NCBI GenBank assembly: GCA_029256185.1
Contig: JAQSYI010000008.1
Span: forward strand, 62,001-126,000
Direction of reading: 5' to 3'
From: Paenibacillaceae bacterium
Lineage (GTDB): Bacteria > Bacillota > Bacilli > Paenibacillales > NBRC-103111
Length of the DNA stretch: 64,000 bases
Part shown: one piece after another, positions 11,201 through 20,100 of the stretch
Layout of the letters: every line of letters starts with the position of its first letter
Position numbering within the stretch: the first letter of the stretch is position 1
The notes under the pieces: model-generated
What the model was told of the DNA's origin: nothing
Databases searched by the model: none
The model's input: the letters and a program-made list of their open reading frames with translations, nothing else
Position numbers and translations under genes: made by a program

Positions 11201-11348
11201 CGATATAATACGTGGTTCCCGTCGTTAACGTTGTGGGGTTCGAAGCATCCGCCTTTGCCAACCGCAAATCGAAATTTGAGAAGCAACCTGCAATCAGTAA
11301 AGAAGCAAGCAGCAACCGGACCGTTTTATGAACCATACTCATTTTCAT
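8253..11348 (-). CDS. Surface right-handed parallel beta-helix protein with carbohydrate-binding modules
   Basis: A 1031-residue exported protein. The signal peptide ends in a lipobox-like LIAGC, so it is probably lipid-anchored; alternative cleavage after AKA a little later would release it. Residues about 40-520 carry parallel beta-helix repeats with many Asn-rich turns, the fold of pectate lyases and related polysaccharide lyases. A carbohydrate-binding-module-like region (about 545-680), a concanavalin-like DUF1349 or GH43-C2 type domain (about 690-880), and a CBM4/9-like C-terminal domain follow. The start at 11348 follows a GGGGGA site. It may be a lyase or a binding protein; I see no diagnostic catalytic motif. 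Confidence 0.85.
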   Translation of the reverse strand: MKMSMVHKTVRLLLASLLIAGCFSNFDLRLAKADASNPTTLTTGTTYYIDASLGDDNNPGISEGSAWASLDKVNGTTFLPGDRILFKAGESWAGTLYPKGSGSEGSPITIDKYGAGGKPVINGNGVAYSEADPIDAAVYLSGQSYWTIRNLEVVNDSPVPADRAGIHIDGTSGQHSNIIIEDNYVHHVASDGNASMHAAMSAIIVFSRNYEASYRNVLIQGNTIEATGSTGIYLHGMRRAGPSDNNIVRGNVLSDIGGDGIIVLGNNAPLVEYNVINGFHTRSNKYAAGIWPFGNNDALFQYNEVYGGKTTLDGQAYDADYNNVRTVFQYNYSHDNEGGFFLICAEPGGTNDGSIIRYNISQNDAGRSFQLVTAITNTSIYNNTVYIGPSLNTTLVDVYSRDGTTYPVNTTFSNNIFYNLGTGSYDSELSKTVNTVFEHNAFFGNHPAGEPSDAHKITADPQLASPGSGGIGRGTLAGYQLLNTSPAVGAGKLITNNGGQDYYGNAVSAAAAPNIGAYEGIGLDPDNLPPLPVPPSEDNLLRNSGFETGDFTYWMNHYNGSTIENNNARTGGFAAKVTGNAAGIEQTVTGLYPNTVYKVTAWGKSVNGGDAIFGAKGFGGPETSLHMTAASYKQRTFTFTTGSSNTSATIYLYKSGGSGSVYFDDLELIQFSAAPGGPGGPVYTIGSDDEFNSAALDDQWKWVRENPAKWSLTANPGYLRIVGENGDIASNRTDAKNMLLTGAPSGDWTIETKLVGKPTSAWSQGGLLVYIDDITYLRVTRLYGSGNQFQFDTQIDGVRRHTEVADTIASPTAYLKLEKIGDSYNAYYSPDGSSYTQVGTAVTAELSNPKVGLIVCGGTGMTADFDYFHIDGGTSGPSANLVLNPEFDEGKTYWKESISVQNSVYASFDVVTDAGMSGPHALRVSITNGGSTLSSVQLRQEGIQLAEGHVYTLSFTAKADANKMINVMLYSPVDSSRVLFQYVNLTTSMKTYTYTFTLNHADMPGNLAFSFGSNAVGAYLDQVSLTEGVPR

Positions 11349-11363
11349 AGAATCCCCCATTTC

Positions 11364-12446
11364 TTATAGTAGCTGCACGTTCTGATAAACCGCCTTGTCG
11401 ATGACCAATTCTGCGTTATCTTGCAAATGGTCCACCCAATTGTTATATTTCACATCCATATAACTTGCCCAAACGGAATCCTTGACTTCTTCATAGCTTA
11501 GATAGCCTCCGTCTGCCCTTTCAAGCAAGGTTACAACGGCAAGGGAATGGCGCTCTTCAAAAACATCACTGACCAGCCCCGGAGAAGCACCCTCAATTCT
11601 CTTCATCAGCTCCGGCTCCTCCAGACTATTCACCCGGGACTGGCGCATGTCCAGTACCCGCTCGGAATAATGGAGATTCGCCCTTTCATTTTCCTCCGCT
11701 TCATGTGCAATCAGGGCGGGATCCTCCCCCCGCTCCATCCTTTCTCTTATTTCCTCCATTTCTTGCAGCTTCACTTGCTTCTCCTCTTCACTGATGCCGG
11801 GAGCCAAGGCCAGCCGCAGCACGGAGAAAGTAACGGTATCACCCTTTCTGTACAATTGGTCTCTGACGGACAGGTAGTAATCCTTCAACTCCTCATCTGC
11901 CGGCATTAACTCCTCTTCCGCAAGCTTTGCTTTCAGTTGAATTTGCATATTGCTGTGAAAGTATTGAAAGTACCCGTTCATATCGTACTGGCGGGGGCCG
12001 TAAACAGGCTGCCCCTTGCTGACCGCCTCGCTCCTCCTGGCATTCTCCTCCTTCCAATTTTGCTGCAGGGCCTCAAATGAGATATCATCGACAATTCCTT
12101 TCTTAAGAGCGGACATCTCCTGGAGTTTGATCCGCACGATTGCATCCATCGCTTTCTGTTTGGCTGCCTCGGCAGGCCGGTCTCCGTCGAAGCTCCTAGT
12201 CCAAAAATTGCGGTAATCGCGTATCCCATACTTACGGCTGTATTCCGCCATCACATTGGCCTTTACCAAGCCCAGATGAAACTGGAATTCTTCCGTGGTA
12301 ACAGGCTCGCCGTTTACCCGGGCTACAATGGAATTCTCCGGTGAACGTTCGATGAGACCCAAAAGAACCACAGATACACTTAGTGCAATTATCATTACAG
12401 CGATTCCTGGCCATTTTTTTGGAGGGAAAACCTGCATGGGTTTCAC
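11364..12446 (-). CDS. Membrane-anchored SurA/PrsA-like peptidyl-prolyl isomerase (foldase)
   Basis: A 360-residue protein with an N-terminal membrane anchor (about residues 14-32) and an outward-facing body. The region after the anchor (VARVNGEPVTTEEFQFHL) is the SurA N-terminal chaperone signature, and a parvulin-like segment occupies roughly residues 195-320, followed by a helical tail. I chose the GTG at 12446 because GGAGGAG lies before it and translation then begins just ahead of the anchor; the longer frame from 12539 adds 31 residues without a site. It sits 16 bases before the beta-helix gene, so it may be a dedicated folding factor for the large exported proteins of this locus. That role is inference. 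Confidence 0.75.
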   Translation of the reverse strand: MKPMQVFPPKKWPGIAVMIIALSVSVVLLGLIERSPENSIVARVNGEPVTTEEFQFHLGLVKANVMAEYSRKYGIRDYRNFWTRSFDGDRPAEAAKQKAMDAIVRIKLQEMSALKKGIVDDISFEALQQNWKEENARRSEAVSKGQPVYGPRQYDMNGYFQYFHSNMQIQLKAKLAEEELMPADEELKDYYLSVRDQLYRKGDTVTFSVLRLALAPGISEEEKQVKLQEMEEIRERMERGEDPALIAHEAEENERANLHYSERVLDMRQSRVNSLEEPELMKRIEGASPGLVSDVFEERHSLAVVTLLERADGGYLSYEEVKDSVWASYMDVKYNNWVDHLQDNAELVIDKAVYQNVQLL

Positions 12447-12627
12447 AGCTGCCAACTCCTCCTGACAATTGAATTTATGGGAATATGATCCTCCTTTCTT
12501 AAAGTATGTTGTGACTGATAATATCTGCTCAGAATACATTTTAGTATCGAAAACGGAAGTTTTATATGGGAATAAACATGAATCACTGGTGTTATTAATC
12601 AGAGTCTAAGCAGATATTCCCTCCGCT

Positions 12628-12673
12628 CAGCTGCAAAGCCGGGACCATTCGTGCGGTCCCGGCTTTGCAGCTG
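12628..12673. repeat. Perfect 19-bp inverted repeat
   Basis: Arms at 12628-12646 and 12655-12673 match exactly around an eight-base loop. There is no T-run on either side, so it is not a textbook terminator. It lies just past the stop of the 1589-residue gene and before the foldase gene; it could stabilise a processed 3' end or weaken read-through. Confidence 0.7.
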
Positions 12674-12682
12674 AAAACAATA

Positions 12683-15600
12683 TTATGGTCCTACTGTCAC
12701 CGTGCGCATTTCCACATCATCGAGATAGTAGCTTCCCGTTCCCGCAGGGAAATCGGTATACATATACATGAAAGTGTCTGTAACCACTCCCGCTTCCTGG
12801 ATGGTGTATGTGCCAGCAACTTGCCTCCATTGCGTTTGGCTTAGTGCCGGGCTGTTCAGGATCGCAATCTGTTTATTGACACCATCCACTTTGTAGTTAA
12901 GGCAAATCCGCAATGCAGAGCCGGCGGTAGACCCTGGAGCCAGTTTGGCCCAGGCAGAATAATAGAAGGTCTGGCCGTTGCCGATGGCAGCCGGAAACTG
13001 GATGCTTCCGTAACCGTTGAGCTTGGTAACCGTCAGCGACTGAGCGCCGCTGTGAGCCTCCGCTTGTGTCAGCTGCTGCGTAATGGCGTATCCGGTGTAA
13101 TGGGTAACATTGTCCTCGAATCCGGGGTCTATGACTATGTTGCTGCCGTACACCGGAGGAGAAGTCACCGTAACCGCTGCCGATGCGGAGTAATTCCCGT
13201 CCATGGAACGGACCGTAACCGTAGCTGTACCTGATGCAACTCCGTACACCGCCCCGTTTACATCCACAGCTGCCACTGCAGGATTGCTGGAGCTCCACAG
13301 CACCTCCCGTTGTACCGCCTGAAGCGGCTGTACCGTTGCAGCCAGGACATCCGTTTGTCCGGTGTAGAGGGACAACGCAGTTTTGTTCAAGCCCACTCCC
13401 GCAGCGTACACCCATTGGGAGGTTGGGGTGTAGGTTATGGGACGAACCTCTGCATCGTCCAGATAATAGCTGCCCGCAGCTGCAGGCTGATCGGGATACA
13501 CATAGAATTTAACATCCGTTACCGTTCCCGACTCCCTGATGTTATACATCCCCTGAATTTGCTTCCATCCTGTTGTGCTGAGAGGTTCACTTGTGGCAAA
13601 ATAGAACCGTTTGCTCACGCCATCCAGCTTATACTCCAGGCTAAGCCTTAGCACTGTGCCGGAGGCGGCGTCTGAACCAAGCATCGCCCGGACGGAATAA
13701 TAGTAATCCTGCCCCGGCTGGATAGCTGCCGGAAAGATCATGGAAGCATACGGCGCCTGTGCCGTGACTTTCAGCGATTGCCTGCCGCTGTGTGCCACCG
13801 CCGTTGAAATCTGGGCGGTGCTCATATATCCGGAATATCGCAATGTCTGATCCTCAAAGCCCGGCATGACAATCAGGTTATCGCCTTTAATGGCTGCCGC
13901 TTCTCTTAAATCCAGCATCACGGAATCCAGACTGAAGGGCCCTGCCCCGTTAGCCGGGATGATCTTCAATTGGTCCAAAGTACCGTTCCAGGCTGCCACC
14001 CCTGCAGGATCGAACACATACTCCCGGAGGATCGTATCCTCTGTTACGACCGGTCTCTCTAGCACCTGACCCGCATTCCAGGCAGCTTCTCCCATCTTGC
14101 GGTAGAAAATTTTCGACTCGTTGCCGTCCGTACCATTCATGGCCGTCAACCGGATGCGCTTAACGGCTTCCAGCGGAATACCTAATCCGCCCGGAGACAA
14201 GAGAGCCGGTTCTGTACCTGTAGAAGTGCCGGTCATTTGGCCGCCGTTTGCCGCAAGTCCGGAAATTTGGCTCTCGGCGGTCCATCCCTGGGTGCTGTCG
14301 AAGCTCCATGCAACTGAATCTGTAAACAGGGAGAGCTTACGGGCTCCGTCATCCCAATTCACCACAAATCCCAGAACGTCCTGGAAGAAGCTTGCGGGAA
14401 CCATCAGCGTCCCGTCCGGCAACAGCTGCGGCGCAACCGGCAGCACAACCGTCTGCATTCCTGCTGAAGCTGCCGTGTTACCGGCCTCCAGCCTCAGCAC
14501 CTTGCCGTTCTTCTCTGCTATCAATGCCTGCTCCACAGCATCCCATTCTGTTGGTGTCCCTGTCAGCGAGAACACATCTGCCGCGGGAACCATCACTGTA
14601 CTGCCGCTTAGCTGCGGCGCATGCTTCACATGCTTTAATTTTTGGTCAATATACAGTCTGTTGACTGCATTTGAAACCTGCACCGCACTGATCTCATCCA
14701 TGCTGAAGGAACCCGGTCCGGCAATGGGATCTATCCGGATTTGGGTAATTTTTCCGGACCACCTTTTTCCGCTCCACATGGGAACCAGATAATCTGTAAA
14801 TGCCCCGTCGGTTCTGCCTACAAAAAACCGGGTGGATTTATCCTCGCTCCAAACACCGTCATCCGAAGTAGTAAAGAAGATTTGCCCCTCCGAATCTACG
14901 GCGCTGCTCATCCTCAGCTTGATATAAGGAACATCTTCAGCCAGAATACTTAAGTTCGAAGGAGACATCAGACCAGGGTCATTGCCGATGGATTCCCCCG
15001 AATACGTGCCGCCGGCAACCACCAGATTGTCAATTTGCTTCTCCAGCGTCCAGCCTTCACTGTCTCCCGGAATATCGAAGGTCCAGCTCTCGGAAACCCC
15101 TGATCCTGGAATAGGGTTAGGCGCCAACAGATTGGGCACCGTCCGTCCCTGAGGATACAGCTTTCCCAGCCTGGCCTTCTGGCCGGCAGTCGGCACAGGA
15201 TCTGCATGAGCTCCTTCCTGTGCGAATACTTCCCGGATAGCATCCAGGTACCCGAATCCTTCCATATCCGTAGGCATGATGAAATGTCCTTCGCCATACT
15301 CATTCCAGTTATCCAGCATGACGACCTGCTTCCCCAGACTCCCTGCGGGCAGTGACGGGATAAAATCATCTCTGGTCCACTCCGCCAACGATTCGAATTG
15401 CTCAGGAGTCGCGAAATAACCTTCCAAGCCGCCCCAAGGAAGCAGGTCCTTGCCCATGCTCAGTGTAGGTACAAGATCAATGGCGGCTGCGTCTCTTTGC
15501 TGCTCCATCATGCTTTGGGACACTCCAGGGTTCCCGCCGAACAGCCCCCAGTCATATGCATAGATTGCGTCGAAGCCCGCAGCAGACATATTAAGCATTT

Positions 15601-17452
15601 CTTGCGTGCTGGTCCCCTTGTATGAGCCAAGAATGATGGCCCCGTCGAAGCCCGCCTGGATTACGGCGCTGCGCAGATAGTCGAGCTCCGCCTTCACCGC
15701 TGTCAGATTACTGCCGAAATCCCGCTTCAGGCCGCTGAGACTGTAAATGGAAATCACCGGCTTGTTGTCAATCTTCAGGTACCGGTCATCCTTGAAGTAA
15801 TATTCAATCCAATACGGCACCAGGTTATTGCGGAAGTCGGCGCTGTCTTTCACGGAAGAGGCCATATTTTCCCACATAATGGTAAAATCCAACATATCGC
15901 TGTATTGGGCATTAAAAAAACCTTCATGGAGCCCTTCCGCAAGATAAGGATCTTTAATAGGAACCCCCTCCCCGCCAGTGGGGCGGAACCAGCAATATTG
16001 CTGGAAGCCAACACCATGCTCAGCCATCCATTTAATCTCCCAGTCTGCAACCTCAGGATTTCCTTCATCATAATAACCCAAATACGGAATCCGGTCGGGA
16101 TACGGATTGATCCGGTCCCAACCGTAATGACTGCCCTCCTTCCACAAGGAGCAGGATTGCATGCCGATCTCGTAACCGGATTCCTCAGGCAGAACCGGAG
16201 CCGGCACAGGGTCGGCAGGCGCCACGGGCTGATTGTAAAGCAATACATCATCCAACCAGACGACCGCTCCTTCAGGAATGGTGAAGACCATCTGACCGGG
16301 ATCTGCTGCCAAGACCTTCAGCTCCGCCTGCTCTGCCTTAAGCTTGCCATTGATGTAAATATCCCCTTTGGATTGCCCGCGGTTTAGAACCAGCTTGATG
16401 TGATACCACATATTAGGCAAATAATCATACAGCCCTATCACGGCTCCGGCGGAATTCATATAACCGATCTGCCCTCCGCTCGTGACCAGAGCAACCGAAT
16501 CTGCAGCCCCATCGCCCCATTCCAAGCGGAAGCCGTCCTGATTCTCAGGAAGAATCGCTTTAAATTCCAGCACAAGATCGCCGGACTGGGCAGGAATCAT
16601 TTTTGTCCAGCGCATATCCGCTGCAGCTTCTGTCGCATCAGCCTTCAGACTATAGCTGTCGGGCCGGATGGAGCTGCGCATTTCCTCTACAGAGAATCTG
16701 CCTCCCGAAGAAGTATAAGTCCAGTCCTCCGGAAGCTTGCCCGGTTTAACGGAAATCAATCGCTCATTCACCTTATAACCCTTGTACAGCTTGATCGGGG
16801 AGAGGAGTACCTCCCCTTTGGCGGCCGCTCCCGTGGAAATAAGGATGCTGTCCAATCCGCCGGTATTCGATTTGAAAGGAGCTCCGGCCGCTTTTAGCAC
16901 ACCGTCCACATAGACATCGGACAGTCCCGTATCCAAATCCGCTGTCAACTTCACACCGTATTCCGTATTTAACGCATAAGATTGCAGCACCTGATTGCCC
17001 GAAGGTGTTTCTAACACAAGATTCCCGCCGTAAACCGAGATGATTACGCTTTCATTATTCCCTTCAGAAAGCTGCAGCTTGGTTCCATCCATATGGGCCA
17101 TAAGCTTAATGCGAAATTCCAGTGTGACCTTGCCCGTGGCCGTTGGCGTGAAGGACCGGCTTAAGGATACCGGCAGCAGATTGCTGGTATCGCTGATCTT
17201 AAACCAATCCAGATAGCCGTAGGATACACTTCCGCCAGCCCTGCGGATATCCCACCCGGAGGCGAATAAATCGTTATTGGCTGTCCCCTTGAACAGGAAG
17301 GAGAAATTCTCGTCAATTAAATAAGCCGCCTCATCCTCTGTTGCCAAGACTGCGTTTCCTTCGGCCTGTACTTCCTCAAGTGGAGTAATTTGCCAAACGG
17401 TTAATTGCATAAACAAGGCAATTACAAGAGCAAGCGAAAACGTTTTTTTCAC
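12683..17452 (-). CDS. Secreted GH99/WbsX-like multidomain protein
   Basis: A 1589-residue secreted protein starting with GTG behind AGGAGGGACAATT and a classic signal peptide ending near VQAEG. Two concanavalin/LamG-like regions fill about residues 45-415. A GH99/WbsX-like TIM-barrel occupies about 425-755, recognisable from GYYDEGNPEVADWEIKWM, the QQYCWF segment and GKQVVMLDNWNEYGEG. About 800-960 looks carbohydrate-binding, about 965-1075 resembles copper-amine-oxidase N-like domains, then another binding region, two CBM4/9-like modules (about 1215-1365 and 1455-1585) and a Big2 immunoglobulin-like domain (about 1375-1450). GH99 enzymes cleave alpha-mannosides and WbsX-like relatives are poorly characterised, so activity is open. 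No S-layer or LPXTG anchor is seen. Confidence 0.82.
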   Translation of the reverse strand: MKKTFSLALVIALFMQLTVWQITPLEEVQAEGNAVLATEDEAAYLIDENFSFLFKGTANNDLFASGWDIRRAGGSVSYGYLDWFKISDTSNLLPVSLSRSFTPTATGKVTLEFRIKLMAHMDGTKLQLSEGNNESVIISVYGGNLVLETPSGNQVLQSYALNTEYGVKLTADLDTGLSDVYVDGVLKAAGAPFKSNTGGLDSILISTGAAAKGEVLLSPIKLYKGYKVNERLISVKPGKLPEDWTYTSSGGRFSVEEMRSSIRPDSYSLKADATEAAADMRWTKMIPAQSGDLVLEFKAILPENQDGFRLEWGDGAADSVALVTSGGQIGYMNSAGAVIGLYDYLPNMWYHIKLVLNRGQSKGDIYINGKLKAEQAELKVLAADPGQMVFTIPEGAVVWLDDVLLYNQPVAPADPVPAPVLPEESGYEIGMQSCSLWKEGSHYGWDRINPYPDRIPYLGYYDEGNPEVADWEIKWMAEHGVGFQQYCWFRPTGGEGVPIKDPYLAEGLHEGFFNAQYSDMLDFTIMWENMASSVKDSADFRNNLVPYWIEYYFKDDRYLKIDNKPVISIYSLSGLKRDFGSNLTAVKAELDYLRSAVIQAGFDGAIILGSYKGTSTQEMLNMSAAGFDAIYAYDWGLFGGNPGVSQSMMEQQRDAAAIDLVPTLSMGKDLLPWGGLEGYFATPEQFESLAEWTRDDFIPSLPAGSLGKQVVMLDNWNEYGEGHFIMPTDMEGFGYLDAIREVFAQEGAHADPVPTAGQKARLGKLYPQGRTVPNLLAPNPIPGSGVSESWTFDIPGDSEGWTLEKQIDNLVVAGGTYSGESIGNDPGLMSPSNLSILAEDVPYIKLRMSSAVDSEGQIFFTTSDDGVWSEDKSTRFFVGRTDGAFTDYLVPMWSGKRWSGKITQIRIDPIAGPGSFSMDEISAVQVSNAVNRLYIDQKLKHVKHAPQLSGSTVMVPAADVFSLTGTPTEWDAVEQALIAEKNGKVLRLEAGNTAASAGMQTVVLPVAPQLLPDGTLMVPASFFQDVLGFVVNWDDGARKLSLFTDSVAWSFDSTQGWTAESQISGLAANGGQMTGTSTGTEPALLSPGGLGIPLEAVKRIRLTAMNGTDGNESKIFYRKMGEAAWNAGQVLERPVVTEDTILREYVFDPAGVAAWNGTLDQLKIIPANGAGPFSLDSVMLDLREAAAIKGDNLIVMPGFEDQTLRYSGYMSTAQISTAVAHSGRQSLKVTAQAPYASMIFPAAIQPGQDYYYSVRAMLGSDAASGTVLRLSLEYKLDGVSKRFYFATSEPLSTTGWKQIQGMYNIRESGTVTDVKFYVYPDQPAAAGSYYLDDAEVRPITYTPTSQWVYAAGVGLNKTALSLYTGQTDVLAATVQPLQAVQREVLWSSSNPAVAAVDVNGAVYGVASGTATVTVRSMDGNYSASAAVTVTSPPVYGSNIVIDPGFEDNVTHYTGYAITQQLTQAEAHSGAQSLTVTKLNGYGSIQFPAAIGNGQTFYYSAWAKLAPGSTAGSALRICLNYKVDGVNKQIAILNSPALSQTQWRQVAGTYTIQEAGVVTDTFMYMYTDFPAGTGSYYLDDVEMRTVTVGP

Positions 17453-17481
17453 AATTGTCCCTCCTATAAATTTTATTATGC

Positions 17482-17521
17482 TCCGGCCGGAAGCCCGCCT
17501 TCTCTTCAGGCACCGGCCGGA
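17482..17521. repeat. Inverted repeat between binding-protein and GH99-like genes
   Basis: Nine-base arms (tccggccgg at 17482-17490, ccggccgga at 17513-17521) with a 22-base loop. On the minus strand it lies between the binding-protein stop and the GTG of the GH99-like gene. Such hairpins often stabilise highly expressed binding-protein messages and reduce read-through; no T-run follows. Confidence 0.5.
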
Positions 17522-17545
17522 TTGGATTAACAGATTTACAATTGT

Positions 17546-19087
17546 TTATTTCTTCGCTGCCAACCAGGCGTCGATTTGCTTCTGGGCCTCCGCCTGCACC
17601 TTATCCATTCCTGCTTTTAGCAGCCGATCCTTCATGGAAGCAATAAATTCGTCAAAGCTGGGCATGGACCCTGTATTAAGAATAGATGACATTTCCGCAT
17701 ATACAGCGCTCACTTGGGCCATTTCCGATTTCACCGGCTCCGCATCGAAGTTGAAGCCCAGCAATGCCGAGGTTTTGGCCTCATTGTTGTTTTTCTGCAT
17801 TTCGTTCAGAGCGGCAGTTGAATTCCAGTTGGAATCCCATTGATCCCATAGCGGCCCCAACCAGTTGTGCCAGATCGCCCAGGTTTGTTCGGCGCCTGTT
17901 TTTGCGGCAACTTTCGGATGGTCCGTGCCTGCGCCGGATTGAACGGTATAGTTTTTATCCACCAATCCATAAGCCAAGGTGTTGGACAATGTTGGATTCT
18001 TCCACACCTCATTCAGCACCTTCATGGCAGCCACCGGATCGGCTGAGGTCTTGCTGATGGCCGTTGCTCCGCCGGTCATATTGCCGGTGGTAATAATCGG
18101 GTAGCCGATCAGGGATTCAACCGTAGGGAAACCATACAAGGACGTAGACTTGGACCCGTCGGCTGTGTATCCTCCGGAATCCCTCATTACAGCGTACTTC
18201 CCTGACTTGGCCTCGGCGGTGTAGTCGGTCTTCAACGCGGCATCCTTGGCAATATAGCCCTTCTGGTAGAACTTGTTCATCACCCGGAAGAAATCAAGCC
18301 ATTCGGGAACATCCGTATCCCATACGAGCTTGCCGGTTTTTTCATTGTACTTCAGATTCTTGGTGACATCGGTATGCTCCTTCATCAGGATACCGGCGGT
18401 AATATTTTTGGCCGCCAACAGCGGGGTAATCCCCGGTTCATTAACCTTGATCTGCTCCAGGAAGGGCTCCAGATCCTCCAGTTTGCTTATCTTGGAGGTA
18501 TCCAATTTATATTTGTCCGCCAGCTCCTTCTTGAAAACGAAGCCAACGGGAGAGGAATACGGAGACTGGGCAGGAATAGCCATAATTTTGTTTTTGTAGG
18601 TTACCGCCTGCCAGGCCCGGGGGTCCACCTTCTTCATGATATCCTGACCGTGCTCCTTGAGCAGATCGTCAAGCGGCAGAAAAGCCCCGCGTGCTACATT
18701 GTTGCTGATGGAATTGGTCCAGCTTGCCGTCAGCACCAGATCATACGCTTCTCCCGCTGCGGACATCAGCTTCATCTTGTCTTCCCAGGCGGCATTGTCG
18801 ATAAAGTTGATATGAAGTGTGGCGTTGACTGCTTTTTGCAACAGTTTATTGGCTTCCGCTTCCACCGCCTCCTGATCCTTAATCGTATCGATGGGTTTAC
18901 GCATGTGCCAGCTTACATTCACTGGTTTGGCCGCAACTGCAGATGCCTCCGGTTGGTCCGGTGCCTTGTCCGAATTGCTGTCCTCTTTTCCGCAGCCGGT
19001 TAGCGCCACCGCCAGCACTATTCCCGCGGCAGTCCACTGAGCGGCCCGGTTGATGGTGTTCCGTTTCTTGTTGCGCGTCTCTTTCAT
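17546..19087 (-). CDS. Extracellular solute-binding lipoprotein (second sugar transporter)
   Basis: A 513-residue LplA-type binding protein. The N-terminus is a lipoprotein signal peptide with the lipobox AVALTGC, followed by a Ser/Asp-rich linker. The ATG at 19087 has GGGAGG upstream; an in-frame extension to 19276 has no signal-peptide character and is rejected. The protein ends in a Lys-rich DAWLAAKK tail common in the family. It follows two permease genes on the same strand, giving a complete importer without ATPase, parallel to the transporter at 2.8-6.3 kb. Its sequence differs clearly from the first binding protein, so the two importers probably take different oligosaccharides. Confidence 0.92.
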   Translation of the reverse strand: MKETRNKKRNTINRAAQWTAAGIVLAVALTGCGKEDSNSDKAPDQPEASAVAAKPVNVSWHMRKPIDTIKDQEAVEAEANKLLQKAVNATLHINFIDNAAWEDKMKLMSAAGEAYDLVLTASWTNSISNNVARGAFLPLDDLLKEHGQDIMKKVDPRAWQAVTYKNKIMAIPAQSPYSSPVGFVFKKELADKYKLDTSKISKLEDLEPFLEQIKVNEPGITPLLAAKNITAGILMKEHTDVTKNLKYNEKTGKLVWDTDVPEWLDFFRVMNKFYQKGYIAKDAALKTDYTAEAKSGKYAVMRDSGGYTADGSKSTSLYGFPTVESLIGYPIITTGNMTGGATAISKTSADPVAAMKVLNEVWKNPTLSNTLAYGLVDKNYTVQSGAGTDHPKVAAKTGAEQTWAIWHNWLGPLWDQWDSNWNSTAALNEMQKNNNEAKTSALLGFNFDAEPVKSEMAQVSAVYAEMSSILNTGSMPSFDEFIASMKDRLLKAGMDKVQAEAQKQIDAWLAAKK

Positions 19088-19182
19088 GATTGAACCTCCC
19101 TTAATATGAATGACAATTGTGTTTATGAAAAGGCCCGTATAACAGGCTGTTTTCCGGAAGCGGGTCCTGATCCGCCGGCTGG

Positions 19183-20088
19183 TTACCCTTTGATTGCGCC
19201 GACAGTCAAGCCTTGGACAAAGAAACGCTGGAAGAACGGGAAGACCACCAGCATCGGCCCTGCCGCAAGCACACACATGGCCATCCGCGCCCCGAGACTC
19301 GGCACCTGCTGCCCTTCCTTGACGAGACCATATTGCATCGCTTCTGCACTATTCAGGAATTCCATATTCCTAAGCACCCTGATCAGAATGTATTGCAGCT
19401 TCATCAAATTCTCATTCTCGATATATAACAGGGTCAGCCACCAATCGTTCCAATGCTCCAGCAGAAGGAACAACCCCACCGTAGCCAATGCCGGCTTAGC
19501 CAGCGGCAGGACGATGCGTGTGAAGATGGTAAATTCTCCCGCACCATCTATTTTGGCGGATTCATACAGGGCATCGGGCAGTGACTGGAGGAATCCCTTC
19601 ATTAACATCACATGCCAACCGCTGATAAGCATGGGCAGAATTAATGCCCAGATGGTGTCCTTGAGGTCCAGCCAGCGCACCATAAGAATGTAAGAAGGGA
19701 CCATCCCACCGTTGAAGAGCATGGTGAAGAAGACGTAGAAGGAAAGCGGCTTGCGGTATGCAAAGTCCTTGCGGACAAGGGTAAAGGCAAAGCTGGTCGT
19801 GATCCACAGGCCGGCTGCAGCGCCTATTGCCGTTGTCCCCATGGTGACGATATAGGAACGGATCAAGGTTGTGGGATCATTAAGAATCATCTTGTATGCA
19901 GACAGATCCAATAAACTGGGTATGACAGAGTAGCCTTGGCGGATAATCTCGCCTTCATTCTGGAACGAGGTGCCCACTACCACCAAGAACGGGTATAAGG
20001 TTACAGCGCATAAGATGATGAATCCGAGATGGGTTGACACTCGTCCCAAAGAGACCGGAGCGGGTTTGATTGTCGGCAACGTATTCAT
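19183..20088 (-). CDS. Sugar ABC transporter permease (LplC/YtcP type)
   Basis: A 301-residue inner-membrane permease with about six helices and the EAA loop (YESAKIDGAGEFTIFTRI). The C-terminal FFVQGLTVGAIKG is the usual ending of this family. The start ATG follows AAGGAGG. It begins 13 bases after the stop of the partner permease, so the two are co-transcribed and probably assembled together, feeding from the binding protein encoded next. Confidence 0.93.
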   Translation of the reverse strand: MNTLPTIKPAPVSLGRVSTHLGFIILCAVTLYPFLVVVGTSFQNEGEIIRQGYSVIPSLLDLSAYKMILNDPTTLIRSYIVTMGTTAIGAAAGLWITTSFAFTLVRKDFAYRKPLSFYVFFTMLFNGGMVPSYILMVRWLDLKDTIWALILPMLISGWHVMLMKGFLQSLPDALYESAKIDGAGEFTIFTRIVLPLAKPALATVGLFLLLEHWNDWWLTLLYIENENLMKLQYILIRVLRNMEFLNSAEAMQYGLVKEGQQVPSLGARMAMCVLAAGPMLVVFPFFQRFFVQGLTVGAIKG

Positions 20089-20100
20089 GAGCGGGCCTCC

